NCBI GenBank assembly: GCA_947000775.1
Contig: CAMQGK010000008.1
Span: forward strand, 8,148,501 to 8,212,500
Reading direction: 5' to 3'
Length of the DNA: 64,000 nt
Origin: Pterois miles
Taxonomy: Eukaryota; Chordata; Actinopteri; Perciformes; Scorpaenidae
Shown: positions 58,104 through 64,000 of the stretch, one piece after another
Position numbering within the stretch: the first letter of the stretch is position 1
Layout of the letters: every line of letters starts with the position of its first letter
Notes under the pieces: generated by a model
What the model was told of the DNA's origin: nothing
What the model saw: the letters and a program-made list of their open reading frames with translations, nothing else
The model's database searches: none
Position numbers and translations under genes: made by a program

Positions 58104-59989
58104 AAAATATGTAAATATTTTTCCACTTTCCACATAGCCTCCATAATGCATTACACATTTAATTATTAATTTTCATGTGTGGAAAATATTTTTTTTGTTA
58201 AACTGGTGAACACTTCAAGCAGTCTATTTTTTAGAATAAAAACACTGCAATGAATGAGTGAACTGGGTCCAGCGTGTCATGCTGAACCGTTATTATATTA
58301 ATGATATTATTTCTGAACTGTTGGTAGCAATAATGTTTAATCACTTCTATCCATAAAGATCCTGTGCTTCTCGAAACTGATATATTGGCCCTTCGGGCTA
58401 CCAGTTGATCATGATGGGCAAACAGAGACAAGATTGCTGCACACAGCATGTGGCACACACAATACAGCTGCCATAAATTACAACAATAACATAATAACAA
58501 TTGTATCCTTCATTTTATTTGCAAGGGAAGGCTGCAATCAAATCTAAATATGTGGTGACAAAACAAAAACCCCTCCTCAGCTCTCGCCAAAAAATTCAGA
58601 CCTCCCTTCCGTCAGCAAAAATACATAATCCATAACCCTTTTGACACACTGGGGGAAGGGTGTTAGTCGGGGAGTTATTTATATAAATAATTATACCAGA
58701 ATTATTATATTAATTAATATGAATAACTCTCAGGAGGGCTTTGCTTTCTTAACATATGATTCTCTCCCAATAATTTCATACAGTGTCTGATCAAAAAACA
58801 ACTTGAACCTCATAAATTCATGCAATCATATCTACTGCATTGCATCCTAAATTATGCAGCAGATTGCTTTTATACATACTGCCAAATTAAAGCTTATATT
58901 TTGGGATTTTGAGCAAAATCAGAGACCTTTTATAAGGGTTTTATTTGCCGTCTTGTAAACAAATCATAGATCTAAAAAGCTACTTTTCTGTTATGAATAC
59001 GGTTCTCTCTCACCCATTAAATGCAGTAAGGAAAAATCGGCTTGGCGGTAGCAAACAGCCTCATGTTTACCCCTTGGCGCAGAGCTGGTGCCATGTCCAG
59101 ACTTGTAAATCAGGCCCATTGAGGTAGCATAATGCTGATGATTATGACAGCCAGTCGCATGGGAGTGATAGAGGGACGTTGAGTTATGGGCTTGGGGAGG
59201 ATGCCCAGAACTGAAGAGTCTCACAAATGGAGACGCACTTTCACCAAAACACAAGTCCCCAGATGGGAACTAATGCTGCAGTTGGCGGCTGTGCCACCCA
59301 AATGAGTGCACATTAGCTGCTCAAAACCCACAGAATCGTGAAGTATGTTTGTTTTTTTTTTTTTTTTTTATTTCACAGTTCTGCTGCTTTACTCTATTAC
59401 TGCTAGATAATACTTAAAAAAAAATACACAGCCTGAATAAAAGAGCAACAGACAGCCAAAGTATTTTGAAAGCATTTTGTGTTGCACTGGCATGCAATGC
59501 ATCACTTAACTAGATGGCTCCAGGATGGGGAATGCATTTCCAGTCACTGTATTACTAAAGAATGTCCTGTTTGCATTCTGCTTTATTCATTTGACTCTCC
59601 TTTGCGGATGAACGATCATTCATTCGCATTGATCGTCAGCCATGATAATATAATCAGGCGTAAAGCCTGACAAGGCTGGCCGGTCCGATAGATCAGAGCT
59701 GCTGACAGCAGAGCTATGCACAGGTCATAAACCCTCACCTTCCCTGTTTGACCCTACATCAATTTGGCTCTTTCCAATATGAATGCAAATAACAATGCAT
59801 TTTTGGTGACATGTTTATGGTTATCTCTGTATCTCCACTCGCTCCGCCTGCTGCCCCTAAATGTGCTGATGTTACTGAGCTTAATGGGATTGAAAAAGGT
59901 AACCTATTGCTCACTAGTGGTCAGCGTGCCACCGCCCTCCTCTCCAACGCCTCCCCAAAACATAAACAAAGTGTCCGTGCATGCCCTTG

Positions 59990-59990
<1 letters not shown>
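58102..59990. other. Non-coding DNA, nothing recognised
   Basis: AT-rich unique sequence with T18 at 59352-59369 and A9 near 59416. The frames are short and unrecognised. Confidence 0.5.

Positions 59991-59991
<1 letters not shown>

Positions 59992-60071
<80 letters not shown>
59992..60071. repeat. (AC)40 microsatellite
   Basis: Uninterrupted. It generates the His-Thr/Val-Cys blocks of three overlapping frames (59764-60156 +, 59811-60110 +, 59914-60378 -), which are therefore not genes. Confidence 0.97.
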
Positions 60072-60074
<3 letters not shown>

Positions 60075-60179
60075 CATGTCCTCCACCCCAGTCACTTGTG
60101 TATGCATTGAGCTGATAAGTACTGCGGTTCATTTTCCCCATGGCAAAGCACAGTAAAAAACTGGGGAGTAATAATTGCT

Positions 60180-60340
60180 TTGGGGGGGAGGGGGGGGATA
60201 GACGAGGATGGCTAAATATGCTTGATTGCCTCCTAAGCTTTGGTGCTGTGTAATGAAATATGGTTGCTGCAGACAGGAGCTCCCGTGCGATAGCTTTCTT
60301 GTCACTTTCTCGCTTGCTTTTTTTTTTTTTTTTTTTACCC
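60180..60340. repeat. Homopolymer cluster (G-rich and T19)
   Basis: GGGGGGGAGGGGGGGG at 60182-60197 and T19 at 60318-60336, about 120 bp apart. They give the poly-Lys and Pro-rich stretches of the local minus frames. Confidence 0.85.
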
Positions 60341-60429
60341 CTTCGCTCTTCTGTTCTGGCATTTTCGTCTTTGCTCACCCGTTGCCTTTGTTACAGAATG
60401 GAGTCCATCAAAGCTCGTGTTGCCATTGA

Positions 60430-60660
60430 ACACTTATCTTAGCTATAATGTAATAATTACGGGGGCCAAATCCAGCCTAATTGAGTATTCCTTGCCACAT
60501 TAAAACGGCAGGCACCCTAATATTCCTCTGTTCTACAATTTAATTTGTGGATTCATTAGCATGAACAGGGTGTATAGAGGAAAAGCAGATAACACTGAAC
60601 TTAGCAAAAACACTGCTGATGAAGTGAAGTTGAAGATACTCACCTGGATAATTATGTTTT
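60430..60660. promoter_or_regulatory. Candidate conserved non-coding stretch
   Basis: Unique sequence with several homeodomain-type TAAT words (TAATAATTAC near 60451, CCTAATTGAG near 60477, CCTAATATTCC near 60517) and TTCATTAGCATGAAC near 60552. It resembles conserved AT-rich elements near developmental genes. No alignment is available to confirm this. Confidence 0.2.
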
Positions 60661-60720
60661 CCTGTCATTTACATGTTAAAACTCTAAAAAAAAACAATTG
60701 TGTTTCCACTATTTGAAGAC

Positions 60721-61402
60721 TAGGGCTGTCAAAGTTATCGCTATAATAATGTGTTAACGCAATTTGTTTCAACATCACTAATTTCTTTCAAGCATTAATG
60801 CAACTTGCGACTTTTAGGCTATAGTGGGCTCAGTTCTAAAGCCAAAGATATCATGTGAAACTAGAAAACCTAATGAATCCATTGGTACCAACCAGGTCAT
60901 GCTAGCTTGTTGCAAAGGATTCTCAATAACACTCCAAGCTTGTGCTACATTTTGACATGGAAAAACTGGCATGGTTGTTTTCAAAGGGGTCCCTTAATCT
61001 TTGACATCAAGATATGTGAATGTAAATGGGTTCTCTGGGTACCCACGAGTCTCCCCTTTACAGACATGCCCACGTTATGATAACCACATGCAGTTAGCAC
61101 ACTGAGTCAGCACACTGACAGCTGTTGTTGCCTGTTGGGCTGCAGTTTGCCATGTTATGATTTGAGTATATTTTTATGCTAAATGCAGTACATGTGAGGA
61201 CTGTTGTTGTTGATTTCCAATAATAAATATATACATACATTTCCATAAAGCAAGCATAAGTGTTTGCAGACACATTAAATATTTGACAAAACTCCCTTTT
61301 AACAGATCAAAAAAGTGTGACTAATTTGCAATTAATTGCGATAAACTATGGATGGCCATATAATTAATCGCAATCAAATATTGTAATCGATTGACAGCCC
61401 TA
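60721..61402 (+). mobile_element. TAGGGCTGTCAA MITE, copy D (complete)
   Basis: The termini TAGGGCTGTCAA (60721-60732) and TTGACAGCCCTA (61391-61402) are perfect 12-bp inverted repeats. The flanks TTGAAGAC (60713-60720) and ATGAAGAC (61403-61410) match at 7 of 8 positions, the target duplication size of hAT transposons. The 682-bp interior has no coding frame. It serves as the reference for copies A, B, C and E. Confidence 0.9.
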
Positions 61403-61404
61403 AT

Positions 61405-62240
61405 GAAGACCTTTTAATGCAACTAAATATGCACTTGCTTCCATTTACGCTTTTACATAAAAAACGGGAAACTGCATTCACACAGAATATTGTGAATTAG
61501 CACAACTGGCAAGTGTTGGGCATTTCATAATCATGATTGCTAATCATCTCATTTGACTGCCATAATGCCCTACAATAATGCTTTAAAAGAGAATGAGTCA
61601 AATTAAAGCTCACCCACTGTAGCTTAAAAAAAAAAAAAATGTTTATCCCCAACTCATTTTTGTTGCAACCACCCAAAGCACATTTCACTCTGTTGGTTAA
61701 ATAAGTAGCTAATCATTTACAAGAATATTAGACCACAGGCTTGTATGGGCACAGCAGCATCTGCTAATGCATTTAGCAAGAAAATAGCCTGAGAAAATCT
61801 TCCCAGCACATTAAATTGCAAGACTTTCGCTTCCAGAATAACTCACAAGCCTAATTTGTTGTACTACTTAAAGGAAAATGTAATTACACTTGTTTTCATT
61901 ATAATTCACAAAGCCAATCGATAACTGTGGTTAAGTCATTCTCTGCTCCACATGCAAATTTCTGTTCCTTTAACTGAACTTTGGTTGCCAAACAAGTGCC
62001 CTGCATGTCTTTATATATTTTCTACGTCCAGTGATGGTGCTGAGTAATTAACTAATTAAATGAACAACATAGCAATAAGAGTTTTTATAACAAATACTGT
62101 ACATTAAACTTCATTGGTGCTTTATTTTTATGAAGCTGCTGGTAATAAATGTACAAAAATGGACGTTTTTTACTCCACACATAGACAGGCTGATAAAGCT
62201 ATTCATCCCTATCCTGTTCCCCTCTGTCTTTCTTATTTAT
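61405..62240. other. Unique non-coding DNA upstream of an exon candidate
   Basis: Includes A13 near 61626 and one perfect ATGCAAAT octamer (61952-61959). 61690-62110 is non-repetitive and could be conserved, but I see no gene. Confidence 0.4.
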
Positions 62241-62244
62241 GCAG

Positions 62245-62288
62245 TTCTCTTTCCTGAGACGTCAACCACAGGATGAGGCCTGCGGCAG
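62245..62288 (+). other. Best candidate exon, 44 nt (unproven)
   Basis: The acceptor CCTCTGTCTTTCTTATTTATGCAG has a long pyrimidine run and the donor GGCAG|GTAAGACA is close to perfect. It is the strongest pair in the window. Only one frame is open, FSFLRRQPQDEACG starting at phase 0. The other two have stops. The length is not a multiple of three, so skipping would shift the frame. I recognise no protein. It might belong to a gene whose other exons lie beyond 64000, or to a lncRNA. Confidence 0.3.
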
Positions 62289-62289
62289 G

Positions 62290-63754
62290 TAAGACACTGA
62301 AAAGAATAGCTGACGAGCGTAGGACAAGAATGTTCTGACCTCTGTTTTGCATCTTTTCCCATTTGCGTAAATCCCATACGACACATCAAGGGCGCCCACA
62401 TGCTGCCTTTTTTTTTTTTCTTTGTTTTTTAATGTTTTCAAATCTATAAGCCAAGGGTTCCAGATGATCATGTGTCCAAAATTGTCTTAAATTTTATATT
62501 TTGAGCGCTAAGACAGCAGAGTGAATATGTCAAGCATTATCAAATCAAGTGCTAAGCTGAATCTCAACTCCAGCTCAATCCCTCCCATCTCCTGACCTGC
62601 GATGGGGCGGGTGGTGGGGGGGGGGGACAGACTATATCTGGCAACCTAAACCTTTTTAAAGTGACTGAGAGAGTGAGGGAGACTGACTGGCACTGATGGG
62701 ACCAGACTAGGACTGTGAGATGCTGTGCTGCACTGCGCCCGGGCCTCACAAGCCTGATTGATAGAGTGTGATGAGACTGTCACTGAGCAAGGAGAGCAGC
62801 ACAGAGATAGGCTAGATGGAGGGAGGGAAGTGTGCTGACCAGGGTGGAGAGATAGAGAGAGAAATAAATTTGAGAACACATGAAGGATGAAGTAGGGGAA
62901 TGAAGTGGCTGGATGGAATGTGTTTCGGACACTTGAAGGATGGGGAGGTGGAGGGGTAGGGGGGTCACTGCCGGAGAGGTGAGTCAGTCAGATACTGGAG
63001 GGCTCAAGGCTCCACTTATATGCTAAGTTAAGTTTGGCAGAAACATTTAGTTGACATGATAGCATAAATCTCAACGAAGGAAAGAAGTGCCATGTTTTAA
63101 AACTAAAATTCTGAAGCAATCACGACAAATTATGGTTGGTGGATTCAAATTACAAGAATAAAACCACATACAGCCAAGCCAGTACTATCTGCTGAGGTTT
63201 GCAGTACAATGGAAGTGAATAGACTTTTCATTTCAGTTATCCAAACTAACAAGGACATATGGATGCGGAATTTGTTAAATGCCATTTTTCAATTCAGTAA
63301 GCACCACAAACAAACTCCCATTCACTGCCATTGTATTAGTGAATATACAAAGCATTCAGTGTACACAGTATGTAATCTGTTAGCAATATGCAACCAATGT
63401 ACAGTATATGTAAAGCATAGGGTTGTGCAAAATGTAATTCTTTAGCATTCAAAGCATCTATTGGGTTTTTTGAATGAGGCTTCAAATATTTGTCGGCATA
63501 TTTTATTGTCATTGCCCTAAAAAAACAAAAATTTGTAATTGTGGTTATATAAATGTCATTTATGGTACGGTTAGATTCAGAGTCAGGTGTGGGTGTGTAC
63601 AGCATCAGGGAGAGCAAACAGTTACTTGATCTCAGTGAAAAGTTTTGAAAGGCTAAATGCCAACAAATATGGACTGAAGCAGTGTATTAACTAATATTAT
63701 TAGACAAAAGCTGACATGTTGTCAGTTTCAGAAATGATTTGATCTTATATTTTG
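62290..63754. other. Non-coding DNA, purine-rich at 62660-62960
   Basis: G11 at 62616-62626, T12 near 62409. 62660-62960 is GA/GT-rich on plus (GAGAGAGAAATAAATTTGAG and similar), which gives Ser/Leu/Pro-rich minus frames of 60-77 codons. No gene or repeat family identified. Confidence 0.45.
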
Positions 63755-63838
63755 GACAGATAAAAAAATGTGCAATTCATTTGTGATTAATCACAATTAA
63801 CTACGGACAATAATGTAATTAATCACAATCAAATATTT
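63755..63838 (+). mobile_element. TAGGGCTGTCAA MITE, copy E (right-end fragment)
   Basis: GACAGATAAAAAAATGTGCA, TTTGTGATTAATCACAATTA and GTAATTAATCACAATCAAAT match the last 90 bp of copy D up to ATATTTCC. The terminal TTGACAGCCCTA is lost. Confidence 0.7.
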
Positions 63839-64000
63839 CCTTGTTTAAACAAAATGAATAGACATTTAGAAGAAGTATAATGTAAAAGAAGTATAATTCG
63901 AATGGCCCATTATGAATGAAGCTTTAAAGCTTTGAACTATTTGGTGCAGCTCTAGCAAGAAACAAACAGTAAATGTTTTTAATGGAAATACTGTATAACT
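63839..64000. other. Non-coding DNA to the window edge
   Basis: Short AT-rich remainder; AGAAGTATAATGTAAAAGAAG shows a small tandem AGAAGTATAAT. Nothing else seen. Confidence 0.5.

Noticed and set aside
57793..58151. Frames with Ile-Tyr repeats
   Set aside because: Direct translation of the two AT tracts.
59764..60378. Overlapping open frames of 99-154 codons on both strands
   Set aside because: Their core is the (AC)40 microsatellite translated as His-Thr or Val-Cys, plus G and T homopolymers.
1..64000. CRISPR array, bacterial operon, prophage or organelle sequence
   Set aside because: No spaced direct repeats, ribosome-binding sites, dense coding or phage-like genes; composition and repeats are those of vertebrate nuclear DNA.

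Overview
This window looks like nuclear DNA from a ray-finned fish, probably a percomorph teleost. That is inference, resting on AT-leaning sequence crowded with dinucleotide microsatellites and on repeat types I associate with teleost genomes: a tRNA-derived SINE, LINE/SINE tails ending in ATCTTATCTTA, Tc1-like and hAT-like miniature transposons, and several unclassified dispersed teleost repeats. Nothing bacterial, viral or organellar is visible.

I cannot identify any intact protein-coding gene. The longest open frames are 205 aa (6659-7276 +), 155 aa (50593-51060 -) and 154 aa (59914-60378 -). The first is unrecognised. The second carries the start of a hAT transposase inside a transposon relic. 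The third is largely a translated CA/GT microsatellite. The window is best read as intergenic DNA or the inside of one or more very long introns. Six short segments have acceptor-exon-donor form: 5136-5159, 8600-8634, 46597-46669, 51533-51562 and 62245-62288 on +, and 42093-42138 on -. The best is 62245-62288. None gives a peptide I recognise, so all are candidates only.

Layout. 1-9.3 kb: unique-looking DNA with one dispersed repeat (1912-2280), a 60-bp tandem duplication (6221-6360) and the 205-codon open frame. 9.3-10.1 kb: TG microsatellite, telomere-like motif, inverted-repeat MITE. 12-20.5 kb: the densest repeat area, with a nested stack at 15.7-16.7 kb (Tc1-like fragment, MITE, SINE inside the MITE), a second nest at 18.9-19.8 kb and a long teleost repeat at 19.9-20.4 kb. 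22.4-29.7 kb: an inverted pair of one repeat, a LINE tail, a 27.5-28.3 kb element and a second SINE. 30-44 kb: microsatellites, an inverted-end repeat (34.9-35.7 kb), a strongly pyrimidine-rich block (36.8-37.3 kb), conserved-element-like stretches (31.2 and 40.9 kb) and further repeat copies. 48.7-53 kb: a TA-flanked MITE, two opposed GT/CA tracts, an octamer-bearing unique stretch, a hAT relic and another MITE copy. 53-64 kb: mostly unique AT-rich DNA with long AT and CA tracts and the only structurally complete MITE copy (60721-61402).

The clearest biology is the repeat stratigraphy: one MITE family with 12-bp TAGGGCTGTCAA termini appears five times, once as a near-complete copy with an 8-bp hAT-style target duplication, once interrupted by a younger SINE and once sitting inside an older element. 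The unique stretches between repeats contain candidate regulatory DNA that only cross-species alignment can test. I did not find a convincing new biological system.
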